A stretch of 64,000 nucleotides of DNA from Actinokineospora diospyrosa (GTDB lineage: Bacteria > Actinomycetota > Actinomycetes > Mycobacteriales > Pseudonocardiaceae), in contig NZ_JAMTCO010000015.1 of the NCBI RefSeq assembly GCF_024171925.1, forward strand, positions 62,001-126,000, written 5' to 3'. The notes under the pieces were generated by a model. That model searched no databases, was not told where the DNA came from, and was given only the letters and a program-made list of their open reading frames with translations. How positions within the stretch are numbered: position 1 is the stretch's first letter; every line of letters begins with the position of its first letter. The position numbers and the translations under genes are program-made. Shown in pieces: positions 6,690 to 17,003 of this stretch.

Positions 6690-7804
6690 CCGACCGCTCC
6701 CCGCTCCTCGACCACCCCGGCGCCGTGCCCGCCCCCGACGGCGAGCGCACCGCGGTCGCCTGGCACTTCGGCGACCCGTTCGCCGAGCAGCGCAGCGCGG
6801 CGCGCAAGGTCGCCGTGGTCGACCGCTCCGACCGGGAGGTCATCGCGGTACCCGGCGCGGAGCGGCTGTCCTGGCTGCACCTGGTGATCTCCCAGCACGT
6901 CACCGACCTCGCCGAGGGCGCCGGGACCGAGGCGCTGGTGCTCGACGGCCAGGGCCGGGTCGACGCGCACATGCTGCTGGCGCACCTGGACGGGACGGTC
7001 TGGTTGGACACCGAACCGGGCGCGCGGGCGACCGGGGTGCGCGGCGGGACGACGGCGCTGCTGGACTACCTGCAGCAGATGGTCTTCTGGTCCAAAGTGG
7101 AACCGCGAGACGCCACTGCGGAGCGCGCGGTGCTGAGCCTGGTCGGTCCCGAGACGCCGGACCTGCTGGCCAAAGTGGACCTACCGGTGCCCGCCGCCCC
7201 CTACGGCGTCGCCGCCGCGCAGGACGTGATCGTCCGCCGGATGCCGTGGCCGGGGCACGACGCGGCCGACCTGCTGGTGCCGCGCGCCGAGCTGAGCACG
7301 TGGTGGACCCGGCTGACCGAGGCGGGCGCGCGCCCGATGGGCAGCCTGGCGTTCGACGCGCTGCGGGTCGAGGCGCTGCGGCCGCGGATGGGTGTGGACA
7401 CCGACGAGAAGACCATCCCGCACGAGGTGAACTGGATCCACGTCGCCGCGCACATCGCCAAGGGCTGCTACCGGGGCCAGGAGACGGTCGCGAAGGTGCA
7501 CAACGTCGGCAGGCCGCCGCGCCGGATGCTGCTGCTGCACCTCGACGGCGCCACCGACGTGCTGCCCGAGACCGGGGCCCAGGTGTTCGCCGGTGAGCGC
7601 GCCGTCGGCCGGATCGGCTCGGTCGCGCAGCACCACGAGCTCGGCCCGATCGCGTTGGCGCTGGTCAAGCGCTCGGTCGAGCCCGGAACCGACCTGGTCG
7701 TCGGCTCAGGCGCGGAGAGCACCCAGGCCTCGATCGACCCGGACTCGGTGCCCGAGGACACCCCGGCGCTCGGCCGGATCGCCGCCCAGGGCCTGCGCGG
7801 CTGA
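6686..7804 (+). CDS. ygfZ: Folate-binding protein YgfZ (GcvT-like)
   Basis: A 372-residue protein with the GcvT-type tetrahydrofolate-binding fold and the YgfZ signature K-G-C-Y-R-G-Q-E (about residues 261-268). Its cysteine is essential in characterised homologs. YgfZ supports repair and maturation of Fe-S enzymes with folate as cofactor. The GTG at 6686 overlaps the fur stop, with CAGGAG at 6675-6680 as ribosome site. The ortholog Rv0811c lies in the same neighbourhood in M. tuberculosis. Confidence 0.92.
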   Translation: MTDRSPLLDHPGAVPAPDGERTAVAWHFGDPFAEQRSAARKVAVVDRSDREVIAVPGAERLSWLHLVISQHVTDLAEGAGTEALVLDGQGRVDAHMLLAHLDGTVWLDTEPGARATGVRGGTTALLDYLQQMVFWSKVEPRDATAERAVLSLVGPETPDLLAKVDLPVPAAPYGVAAAQDVIVRRMPWPGHDAADLLVPRAELSTWWTRLTEAGARPMGSLAFDALRVEALRPRMGVDTDEKTIPHEVNWIHVAAHIAKGCYRGQETVAKVHNVGRPPRRMLLLHLDGATDVLPETGAQVFAGERAVGRIGSVAQHHELGPIALALVKRSVEPGTDLVVGSGAESTQASIDPDSVPEDTPALGRIAAQGLRG

Positions 7805-7871
7805 GGCGGCGGGTTCGATCCAGACGCGGCGAGGGTGAAGCGGCGGTGGGCGGCTGTGCCAGTATCGCGCC

Positions 7872-8720
7872 ATGTCACCGTCGACGCCCCGCCCCGGCAG
7901 CTCAGGCACGCTGATCACGGTCGCCCCGACCGGGGCCGAGCACAGCAAGGCCGACGTGCCGAACCTGCCGGTCACCCTCGAGGAGCTGGTGCGCACCGCG
8001 CGCGACTGCGAGCGGGTCGGCGCCGCGATGATCCACATCCACATCCGCGACGACGACGCCAAGCCGTCGCTGGACCTGGGCAGGCTCAAGGAGACCGTGG
8101 CCGCGGTCCGGGAGAACACCCGGCTGATCGTGCAGCTGTCCACCGGCGGCGCGGTCACCGACCCGGAGGCCGACCGGCTCGCGGTCCTCGACGCACTGCC
8201 CGACTCGGCCTCGTGCACCATGGGGACGGTGAACTTCGGCGACGACGTGTTCCTCAACCGCTGGGAGTTCATCGTCGCGCTGCACAAGGGGATGCAGGAG
8301 CGCGGGATCGTGCCGGAGTACGAGATCTTCGACCTGGGCCAGCTGACGACGTTGCGGCGGCTGCTCGACCAGCACGGCCTGCCCTCGGGCGGGCACGTCC
8401 ACCTGGACCTGGTGATGGGCGTGCCGGGCGGCATGCCGGGCGACACCGAGACGCTGGCCGCGGCGCTGCGGCTGATCCCCGAGGGTGCCACTTTCTCGGC
8501 AACGGGAGTAGGCCGAACGAGTCTTCCGGTGTTGCTCGCGAGCCTGTCCGCCGGTGGGCACGTCCGGGTGGGGATGGAGGACACGATCTCCTACGCCAAG
8601 GGCGAACGGGTCCGCGACAACGCCCAACTCGTGGCCAGGGCGGCGGGATTGGCGAAGATCGCCCAGCGACCGCCGATTGGTCCAGAAGAGTCGAGGGTAC
8701 TTCTGGGGGTGGCGAGCTGA
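7872..8720 (+). CDS. BKACE-family beta-keto acid cleavage enzyme (DUF849)
   Basis: A 282-residue TIM-barrel protein. H-I-H-I-R-D (residues ~54-59) holds the zinc-binding histidines, and V-P-T/A-P-T-G-A-E near the N-terminus and the H-V-R-V-G-M-E-D segment near residue 235 are family marks. BKACE enzymes condense a beta-keto acid with acetyl-CoA to release acetoacetate and a new CoA ester; 3-keto-5-aminohexanoate is the archetype. The substrate here cannot be deduced. CAGTAT seven bases before the ATG and no Shine-Dalgarno suggest a leaderless start. Confidence 0.88.
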   Translation: MSPSTPRPGSSGTLITVAPTGAEHSKADVPNLPVTLEELVRTARDCERVGAAMIHIHIRDDDAKPSLDLGRLKETVAAVRENTRLIVQLSTGGAVTDPEADRLAVLDALPDSASCTMGTVNFGDDVFLNRWEFIVALHKGMQERGIVPEYEIFDLGQLTTLRRLLDQHGLPSGGHVHLDLVMGVPGGMPGDTETLAAALRLIPEGATFSATGVGRTSLPVLLASLSAGGHVRVGMEDTISYAKGERVRDNAQLVARAAGLAKIAQRPPIGPEESRVLLGVAS

Positions 8721-8739
8721 GCGCCGTTGTCGCCAAGAT

Positions 8740-9345
8740 ATGGCGATCGAGCACCGAGTGGCGGAGGATGTGCCCGTGATCGAAGTCCGCCCAGGAGGGC
8801 GCAGGCGCATCGACAGGGTGTTGGCGCCTGACTACGTCGAGGGCTTGGCCGGGCTCGACCTGGCCGAGGTCCGCGCCCGCCGCGACGACGCGGCGCAGGA
8901 GGAGACGGACCTGTCCTACCTGCGCAGGCTGCTGCACGGCCGGATCGACATCGTGCGCGCCGAGCAGCGCAGGCGCGCCAGCGGGGAGTCGACCTCGGTC
9001 GTCGACCAGCTGGCGGTGATCCTCGCCGACAACGCGGTCGGCCCGGCGATGGGCTCCGGCCGCTACCAGACGATGGAGCCGTCGCGGGCCGAGGCGCACC
9101 GCAGGCACGTCGAGGCCCTGGTCTCCGACGCGGACCTGTCCGACGTCGGCTCGCTGCCCGAGGAGCGGCTGGCGCTCGCGCTGCTGACCTACCAGCAGGA
9201 GGAGGCCTCGGTCTCCCAGCGCAGGCGCGAGGTGCAGAAGGTGATGGACCTGCTCAACGAGGAGATCGGCGGCCGCTACCGCGCGGGCAGCGCATCGGTC
9301 GACGACCTGCTCGCCGCGGAACGCGGTAAGGGGGAGCAGCGCTGA
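8740..9345 (+). CDS. rsiG: RsiG-type c-di-GMP-dependent anti-sigma factor (aerial mycelium formation protein)
   Basis: A 201-residue, mostly helical protein. The published RsiG c-di-GMP motif is E-x3-S-x2-R-x3-Q-x3-D. It is complete at E155-S159-R162-Q166-D170 and present at E55-S59-R62-H66-D70 with His replacing Gln. In Streptomyces, RsiG loaded with c-di-GMP binds the sigma factor WhiG and holds back spore formation. No whiG is visible in the window, but a GGDEF-EAL protein lies 28 kb away. The ATG at 8740 is the first in frame; a GTG at 8776 is an alternative. Confidence 0.85.
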   Translation: MAIEHRVAEDVPVIEVRPGGRRRIDRVLAPDYVEGLAGLDLAEVRARRDDAAQEETDLSYLRRLLHGRIDIVRAEQRRRASGESTSVVDQLAVILADNAVGPAMGSGRYQTMEPSRAEAHRRHVEALVSDADLSDVGSLPEERLALALLTYQQEEASVSQRRREVQKVMDLLNEEIGGRYRAGSASVDDLLAAERGKGEQR

Positions 9346-10304
9346 ACCCCGTCCTGGTCGAGGTGTTGCGGTCCGGCTTCGTCGAGTCGATCCACCGCGG
9401 TTCGGTGGTGGTCCTCGACCCCACCGGCCGGGTCCGGCTCGCCCTAGGCGAGGTCAACGAACCGGTCTTCACCCGCTCCTGCAACAAGCCGTTACAGGCG
9501 CTCGGACTCCTGCGCGCGGGCCTCGACCTGCCCGACGACGCCGACCTCGCGGTCGGCTGCGCGTCGCACAGCGGTGAGGCCGAGCACGTCGAGCAGGTGC
9601 TGGGGATCCTGAGCAAGAACGGGCTGGCCGAAACCGACCTGGGCTGCCCGCCGGACTGGCCGATGAACCAGGCCGCCCGCAACCGGGTGATCGCCAGCGG
9701 CGGCGGCAAGCGCGCCGCGGCGATGAACTGCTCCGGCAAGCACGCCGCGATGGTCGCCACCGCCGCCCAGCAGCTGTGGGACGTGCGCGGCTACCTGGAC
9801 CCCGACCACCCGGCCCAGTCCGCCATCGCCGACGCCGTCGAGGACATGACCGGCGAGAAGATCACCACCATCGGCGTCGACGGCTGCGGTGCCCCGCTCT
9901 TCGCCCTCACCCTCACCGGCCTGGCCACCGGCTACACCCGCCTGGTGACCGCCGCCCCGGGCACCCGCCGCCGCCGCGTGGCCGACGCCATGCGCGCCCA
10001 CCCCCACCTCGTCGGCGGCACCGACCGCGACGACACGGAACTCATGCAAGCCATCCCCGGCCTCCTCGTCAAAGGCGGCGCCGAAGGCGTCCACGCCATG
10101 GTCCTGGCCGACGGAACCGCCATAACCATGAAAATCGACGACGGCGCGCCACGCCCCAGAACCCCCATCCTGGTAGGCGTCCTCCGAGCCCTCGGCTACG
10201 ACGCCCCAGAACTAGAGGAAAAAGCCGAACGAGACGTCCTAGGCGGCGGAGTCCCCGTAGGCGCCGCCCGCCTAACCGAAGGCCTCCTAGACCCCCTCGT
10301 CTAG
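9342..10304 (+). CDS. Asparaginase (PF06089 family), probable CTG start
   Basis: About 320 residues, resembling actinobacterial type II-like asparaginases: S-C-N-K-P at the start of the core, C-A-S-H-S-G-E, N-C-S-G-K-H-A and G-V-D-G-C-G-A-P are visible. The conserved N-terminus N-P-V-L-V-E-V-L-R-S-G-F-V-E-S begins at a CTG (9342) that overlaps the rsiG stop as CTGA and has GGGGGAG five bases upstream. The first standard start, GTG at 9363, would remove seven conserved residues. Leu51 uses the rare TTA codon (9492-9494), so translation may depend on the bldA-type tRNA. Confidence 0.85.
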   Translation: MNPVLVEVLRSGFVESIHRGSVVVLDPTGRVRLALGEVNEPVFTRSCNKPLQALGLLRAGLDLPDDADLAVGCASHSGEAEHVEQVLGILSKNGLAETDLGCPPDWPMNQAARNRVIASGGGKRAAAMNCSGKHAAMVATAAQQLWDVRGYLDPDHPAQSAIADAVEDMTGEKITTIGVDGCGAPLFALTLTGLATGYTRLVTAAPGTRRRRVADAMRAHPHLVGGTDRDDTELMQAIPGLLVKGGAEGVHAMVLADGTAITMKIDDGAPRPRTPILVGVLRALGYDAPELEEKAERDVLGGGVPVGAARLTEGLLDPLV

Positions 10305-10429
10305 TTCCGCTCCCGCTCTCCGCGACACCCGCCCAGCACCACCACTCCAGACGGGGACGTCGGGTTGGTAGCAGTCCCTTCGGAAGCTGGGGGCTGCCAC
10401 CCAGCCCCCGCCGGTGCCGTCCCTGCCCG

Positions 10430-10766
10430 CCCGAGTCGGCCCTGCCATCCCAGTACCTGAACATCCGGAAGCCGCTGGTGCCATCCCAGCCTCCGCCAGG
10501 TCAGCCCCACCCCACCTGCTCAACCCCGCGCTCCCCGGAGCCGCCAGTGCCAGCCCGGCTGTCGTCAGGTCCCGCCTCAGCCCACCTGCTCAGCCCCGCG
10601 CTCCTCGGAGCCGCCGGTGCCAACTCGACTGCCGTCAGGTCCGCCCCAACCCACCAGGCCAGCCCCTGGACACTCGGACCCAGCGGTGCAAACCCAACCC
10701 CCGTCAGGACCGGCCCCAGCCCACCTACCCAGCACCTGGACAGTCGGAGTCGCTGGTGCCAGGCCG
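10430..10766 (+). repeat. Composite repeat copy 2: array of ~70-bp units
   Basis: Five units can be aligned on the CGGA-x-CCGC-x-GTGCCA core (about 10466, 10535, 10605, 10673, 10744), each containing CCGTCAGGTCCGCCCCA and CCCACC segments, with a period near 69 bp. The last unit, beside the hairpin, has the variant ACAGTCGGAGTCGCTGGTGCCAG. The stretch from 10305 to 10429 is pyrimidine-rich spacer with a degenerate unit. No coding potential stands out. Confidence 0.75.
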
Positions 10767-10910
10767 GCTCGATGGGGCGGACTTGTTTTGCGTGGGGGGA
10801 CGGCACCCGTAGCGTTTCCGCGCGGCAGGGCCTGCTTTTGGGCCCCTGCTTTGCGGTTCTGCGTCGGGTGTTGTAGGGGCCCCGCGCAAAACAAGTTCGC
10901 CCCATCGAGC
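10767..10910 (+). repeat. Composite repeat copy 2: 144-bp hairpin element with 26-bp inverted ends
   Basis: GCTCGATGGGGCGGACTTG at 10767 pairs with CAAGTTCGCCCCATCGAGC ending at 10910. The interior CACCCG/CGGGTG and GCAGGG/CCCTGC pairs are kept. It lies in a convergent intergenic region, between the asparaginase stop and the stop of the 11331-12215 gene, in the same orientation as copy 3 and opposite to copy 1. Confidence 0.85.
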
Positions 10911-10985
10911 TCTTCGCATTGTCGCGGATCTCCGCCGATGTTGCCGCCAGGCGACGAGGCGTCCACCGGAGCCGAAGGCGGAGGC
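10911..10985 (+). repeat. Composite repeat copy 2: conserved tail
   Basis: GCATTGTCGCGGATC, CCGATGTTGCCGCCAGGC and ACGAGGCGTCC match the tails of copies 1 and 3. It starts directly after the hairpin element. Confidence 0.7.
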
Positions 10986-11038
10986 CGAATCCCTTGCCCC
11001 GCACCCCAACCACTGCCTACGCCAAGATCAACCTGACC

Positions 11039-11137
11039 GAAAGCCCCCAAATACACAGCCTACCGAGGAAGCCCCACACAACGGCAGCACCAAGCAACAC
11101 CCTGTGGCCAACCAAAGCCATTGTGGACAACCGTGCC
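11039..11137 (+). repeat. ~100-bp unit with paired DnaA-box-like sites (degenerate copy)
   Basis: It begins AAGCCCCCAAATACACAGCCTA. At its end it carries TGTGGCCAA (11103-11111) and TGTGGACAA (11122-11130), 19 bp apart start to start. The second is a perfect TTGTCCACA box on the other strand. The same unit recurs at 11201-11312 and 31380-31475. Confidence 0.7.
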
Positions 11138-11200
11138 CACACACCCACCACCCACGGCAGCCAACACAAGCACCCCGCCCCCACCTAAAGATCAACTAAT

Positions 11201-11312
11201 CGAGAAGCCCCCGATATACAGCCTATCGACGCACACCGACCCAACGGCAGCAGCGAACGCAAGCTGTGGACAGCAAAAGACGTTGTGGACAAACCATCAC
11301 AGCCCCAAGCCC
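11201..11312 (+). repeat. ~100-bp unit with paired DnaA-box-like sites
   Basis: It begins AAGCCCCCGATATACAGCCTAT and ends with TGTGGACAG (11265-11273) and TGTGGACAA (11284-11292), again exactly 19 bp apart. The region is visibly less GC-rich than flanking genes. The remaining intergenic DNA, 11138-11200 and 11313-11330, shows nothing further. Confidence 0.75.
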
Positions 11313-11330
11313 CCCCACCACAAAGGACCA

Positions 11331-12215
11331 TCAATTCAACTGCTCCCGCCGAGCAAGCCCCGCCCAGAACTCCCGCAACCGCTCAAACCGCTCCCCCACC
11401 GGCCCCGGGTCCGCTGCCTCGATCGCGTCCAGGATCGCGTGCACGTCCTCAGCCGACGTGTCCTCCACCAACTCCTCGTCGCTGAGCAGTTGCACCAGAC
11501 CCCCGTAGTCCAGCTCCACCGCCGACCCCGCGTCGAAGTTCTCCAGCCATCGGGCCGTGTCGGCGAGGACCTTCGTGGGCCCGTTCTCGCCGAACGTCTG
11601 CACCGCGAGGTCGTGCGCCCGCTCCACCCGCCGCAGTGCGTCGCCGTGGCTTGAGCGCCAGTAGAGCTGCCTCCGGGGGTCCGCGCGCGGTGCGAGGATC
11701 ACGTGCCGCTGGGCCGGGTCGACGAGTGCGAACCACGGCAAGGGGACAGTCCACGTCGTCGACACCACGTGCACGGCGCCGTTGGGGAGGTCCGCCAGTA
11801 CCCGGGTCGCCTTCTGCCGGACCTGTTCGGCGGAGGTGGTGAGCACGGCGTCGCGCAGGGCAGGGCCCGCGGTCGCCAGGAAACCGACCATCGCGGCGGC
11901 CGAGCGGGCGCGCAGGTCGAGGGGGCACACGAGCGGGCCCGGTCCGCAAGCCGACTCGCCGGTGGGGACCTCGGCGGGGTCGATCACGAGGACGTCGCGC
12001 AGGGAGTTCGGGGAGGGGCGGCCGTCGCGGAGTTCACCCGGTAGGGCGGCCCCGATCAGCTGTGACTTGAGCCACACCTCGCGTTCCCGCGCCGCCACCT
12101 GGTCGCGGTCGAGCCGCTCGCGGGCGATCGCGGCCCGCAGCAGGTCAGCGCGGGGTTCGTCGAACGCGGACAACGGTTCGTACACCCGCAGGTAGGCGAC
12201 GAACGGACGGGACAC
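11331..12215 (-). CDS. Conserved actinobacterial protein of unknown function
   Basis: A 294-residue soluble protein with no signal peptide or membrane segment. It has an Arg/Glu-rich helical stretch at residues ~20-50 and acidic helices near the C-terminus (E-E-L-V-E-D-T-S-A-E-D-V). I recognise no catalytic motif. The codon pattern is typical of the backbone genes, and the GTG start looks leaderless, with AACGAT six bases upstream. Similar proteins of this size and start (S-R-P-F-V-A-Y-L-R-V-Y-E-P-L) seem usual in Pseudonocardiales, but I cannot name the family with confidence. Confidence 0.75.
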   Translation of the reverse strand: MSRPFVAYLRVYEPLSAFDEPRADLLRAAIARERLDRDQVAAREREVWLKSQLIGAALPGELRDGRPSPNSLRDVLVIDPAEVPTGESACGPGPLVCPLDLRARSAAAMVGFLATAGPALRDAVLTTSAEQVRQKATRVLADLPNGAVHVVSTTWTVPLPWFALVDPAQRHVILAPRADPRRQLYWRSSHGDALRRVERAHDLAVQTFGENGPTKVLADTARWLENFDAGSAVELDYGGLVQLLSDEELVEDTSAEDVHAILDAIEAADPGPVGERFERLREFWAGLARREQLN

Positions 12216-12311
12216 GGCCCCATCGTTTCACGGACCGCCACCGCCGCGGCGTCCAGGAAGGTGAACGGCGGGGGATCCGGGCGGTGTTCGCGGTGATGTC
12301 AGGTTCTCCAC

Positions 12312-12347
12312 ACCGTGCCGCGTCGCATCGAACCCCTTCGGCACGGT
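12312..12347. promoter_or_regulatory. 9-bp inverted repeat upstream of the DUF3073 gene
   Basis: ACCGTGCCG (12312-12320) and CGGCACGGT (12339-12347) are perfect inverted arms around 18 bases. TACGGTAGTTAG just downstream (12347-12358) is a possible -10 region for the DUF3073 gene. It may be an operator; a terminator for neither strand is indicated. Confidence 0.4.
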
Positions 12348-12432
12348 ACGGTAGTTAGCAGGAATCAACTGTCGACATCTACGGGGCCGCCGTTCCCCCG
12401 GCCGCCCCGTCACTGTGCGAGGGGGTCGAGCC

Positions 12433-12615
12433 ATGGGGCGCGGCCGAGCTAAGGCCAAGCAGACGAAGGTGGCCCGGGAGCTCAAGTACAGCTCACACCA
12501 CACGGACTTCGATGCCCTGCAGCGCGAGCTGTCGGGCAACTCCGACGACGGTCACGACAGCGGTGACCGCTTCGACGACTCGTCCGACGACGAGTACGAC
12601 GACTACCGGCGGTGA
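12433..12615 (+). CDS. DUF3073 small basic/acidic protein
   Basis: A 60-residue protein beginning M-G-R-G-R-A-K-A-K-Q-T-K-V-A-R-E-L-K-Y, followed by a serine/aspartate-rich acidic tail (D-D-S-S-D-D-E-Y-D-D-Y). This is the DUF3073 family, conserved next to purM in actinobacteria. Here purM lies 10 kb away. The highly basic N-terminus could bind nucleic acid, but no function is established. GAGGGGG upstream supports the ATG at 12433. Confidence 0.9.
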   Translation: MGRGRAKAKQTKVARELKYSSHHTDFDALQRELSGNSDDGHDSGDRFDDSSDDEYDDYRR

Positions 12616-12619
12616 ATCC

Positions 12620-12648
12620 GGGGTCCAGTACTCCCGGTGCTGGACCCC
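12620..12648 (+). terminator. Terminator after the DUF3073 gene
   Basis: GGGGTCCAG (12620-12628) and CTGGACCCC (12640-12648) form a perfect 9-bp stem with an 11-base loop, beginning 5 bp after the stop codon. Confidence 0.7.
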
Positions 12649-12677
12649 TACCCCGCTAACCCCCTCACCTGCCCCGT

Positions 12678-12706
12678 GCGGCCGTCCCGGAATGCGGGAC
12701 GGCCGC
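12678..12706. terminator. Bidirectional terminator between convergent genes
   Basis: A perfect 12-bp GC stem (12678-12689 with 12695-12706), with a five-base loop, lies 11 bp beyond the stop of the oxidoreductase on the minus strand and 63 bp after the DUF3073 stop. Confidence 0.75.
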
Positions 12707-12716
12707 TCGGCGCGGC

Positions 12717-15369
<2,653 letters not shown>

Positions 15370-15891
15370 CTACAGCACCCCCACCAGCGGGCCGCCGGGC
15401 AGCGGAACCCCGAGCAGGTTGTTGAAAACCACGTAGGTGACCAGCGACATCCCCGCCGCGATGAGCGGGTCGCGCACCAGTTCACGGCTGCCCAGCGCGT
15501 AGGCGGCGCCCCAGAACAGGACGGTGCCCGAGATCGGGAAGCCGAGGAGACCGATCAGCGCCGCGTTGGCCAGGAACGCCCCGGACAGCAGCAGCACCGT
15601 CTTCCAGTCGCCCGGTTCGGACAGGTCGACGTCCTCGCCCGCCTCGGCCTCGCCCTTGCCGCCGCGCAGCACGTCGCGGGCCAGCAGGGCGGCGACCAGC
15701 AGGAGCAGACCGCCGACCAGCACCGGGACGGCTTTGGGGCCGACCGGGCCGCGCTGGGCGAAGTCGGTGGGGATGGTCAGCGCGTCGGTGAGCACCAGGA
15801 CGCCGAGCGCGGCGAGCACCACGCAGACGCCCAGTTCGGAGTGCTCGCGCAGCCAGCGGCGGTCGAAGCGCCGGTCGGTCAGCGTGCTCAT
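15370..15891 (-). CDS. tctB: Tripartite tricarboxylate transporter, small permease TctB
   Basis: A 173-residue protein with four predicted membrane helices in the TctB (DUF1468) arrangement: an N-terminal cytoplasmic stretch, helices near residues 22-40 and 52-70, and two at the C-terminal half. The ATG at 15891 overlaps the tctC stop (ATGA), and its own stop touches the tctA start, so the three subunits are translated together. Confidence 0.9.
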   Translation of the reverse strand: MSTLTDRRFDRRWLREHSELGVCVVLAALGVLVLTDALTIPTDFAQRGPVGPKAVPVLVGGLLLLVAALLARDVLRGGKGEAEAGEDVDLSEPGDWKTVLLLSGAFLANAALIGLLGFPISGTVLFWGAAYALGSRELVRDPLIAAGMSLVTYVVFNNLLGVPLPGGPLVGVL

Positions 15892-16868
15892 GCCAGCCCC
15901 AACTCCCTCAGCACGTCGGCGACCCTGGCGTTCTCGGCGGCGAGGAAGCGGCCGAACTCGGGGCCGGTCTGGAACGCGTCGGTCCAGCCGTTGCGCTCGA
16001 GCGCCCCGCGCCACGCCCCGGAGGCGTGCAGGTCGCTGAGCAGCTTGACCAGCCGGTCGCGGGCGGTGTCGGTGATACCTGGCGGGGCGACGATCCCGCG
16101 CCAGTTGGTGAAGTCGACGTCCACACCGGACTCCTGCAGGGTCGGGGCGTCGACGCCGGGGATGCGCTTGCCGCTCGTGACCGCGAGGACACGCAGCTCA
16201 CCGGCCTGGATCTGGTCGCGGTACTCGCCGATGCCGGACACGCCGAAGGCGACCTTGCCGCCGAGCACCGAGGCCAGCAGTTCACCGCCGCCGTCGAAGG
16301 GGACGTAGTTGACGTCTTTAGGCGCGAGGCCGACCGCTTTAGCCATGAGCATCGGCGCTAGGTGGTCGGGTCCGCCGGGGGACGAGCCGCCGCCGACGGG
16401 GACCGCACCCGGGTTGGCCTTCCACGCGGCGATCAACCCGGCCAGGTCTGTGTAAGGGGAGTCCTTGGACACCACGACGATGTCGGGTTCTTCGATGAGC
16501 TTGGCGATAGGTGTGGTGTTAGCCAGCGATGACGGCGACTTGTTCGTGTAGACGCTGCCGACGACACCTAGGCCCATCGACATAAGGAGCTTGTCGTTGC
16601 CGCGCTCGTTGACCAGCCGCCCGAGGCCGACAGTGCCACCGGCGCCAGGCAGGTTGAACACCTCGACGCCGCTGGAGAGACCGCTGTCCTCGATAGCTTT
16701 AACTGCGGTGCGGGCCGTGATGTCGTAGCCGCCGCCGGGAGAGTTCGGCACAAGTACGCGGAGGCCGCGCAAGCCAGCGCTGTCAGAGTCACCTGAGCTG
16801 AGCAGGGGCGGTACCAACAGCACCGCCGCCAGGGCAGCTAGCGCGGCCAGCAACGGGGATACGCGCAC
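15888..16868 (-). CDS. tctC: Tripartite tricarboxylate transporter, periplasmic-type substrate-binding protein TctC
   Basis: A 326-residue Bug/TctC-family binding protein. An N-terminal hydrophobic segment (Leu/Ala-rich) acts as signal or anchor. The core begins L-R-V-L-V-P-N-S-P-G-G-G-Y-D, the first ligand loop of the family, and G-G-S-S-P-G-G-P-D-H is the second. GTG at 16868 is chosen because GAGAGG lies upstream; an in-frame TTG at 16901 has no ribosome site. Codons in 16300-16800 are clearly less G/C-biased than elsewhere in the same gene. Confidence 0.88.
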   Translation of the reverse strand: MRVSPLLAALAALAAVLLVPPLLSSGDSDSAGLRGLRVLVPNSPGGGYDITARTAVKAIEDSGLSSGVEVFNLPGAGGTVGLGRLVNERGNDKLLMSMGLGVVGSVYTNKSPSSLANTTPIAKLIEEPDIVVVSKDSPYTDLAGLIAAWKANPGAVPVGGGSSPGGPDHLAPMLMAKAVGLAPKDVNYVPFDGGGELLASVLGGKVAFGVSGIGEYRDQIQAGELRVLAVTSGKRIPGVDAPTLQESGVDVDFTNWRGIVAPPGITDTARDRLVKLLSDLHASGAWRGALERNGWTDAFQTGPEFGRFLAAENARVADVLRELGLA

Positions 16869-17003
16869 TGTGACCTGCCTCTCAGTCGTTGAGGACAGCA
16901 ATGTTGCCCCGGGATTACGGCCGCTGTCGCGTTGCGGCCACAGCGGTCGTTGTGGTCGTTGTGTTCACGGGCTGAGCGGGCCCGGCCGGGGCACACTGGT
17001 GCG

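Noticed and set aside
9776..10876. A 366-codon plus-strand ORF
   Set aside because: It is a frame-shifted shadow of the asparaginase 3' half, rich in Arg/Pro/His, running on into repeat DNA.
11039..11312. DnaA-box-like cluster as a replication origin
   Set aside because: No dnaA, dnaN, gyrB, rpmH or AT-rich unwinding region is nearby. The boxes belong to dispersed repeat units found again 20 kb away.
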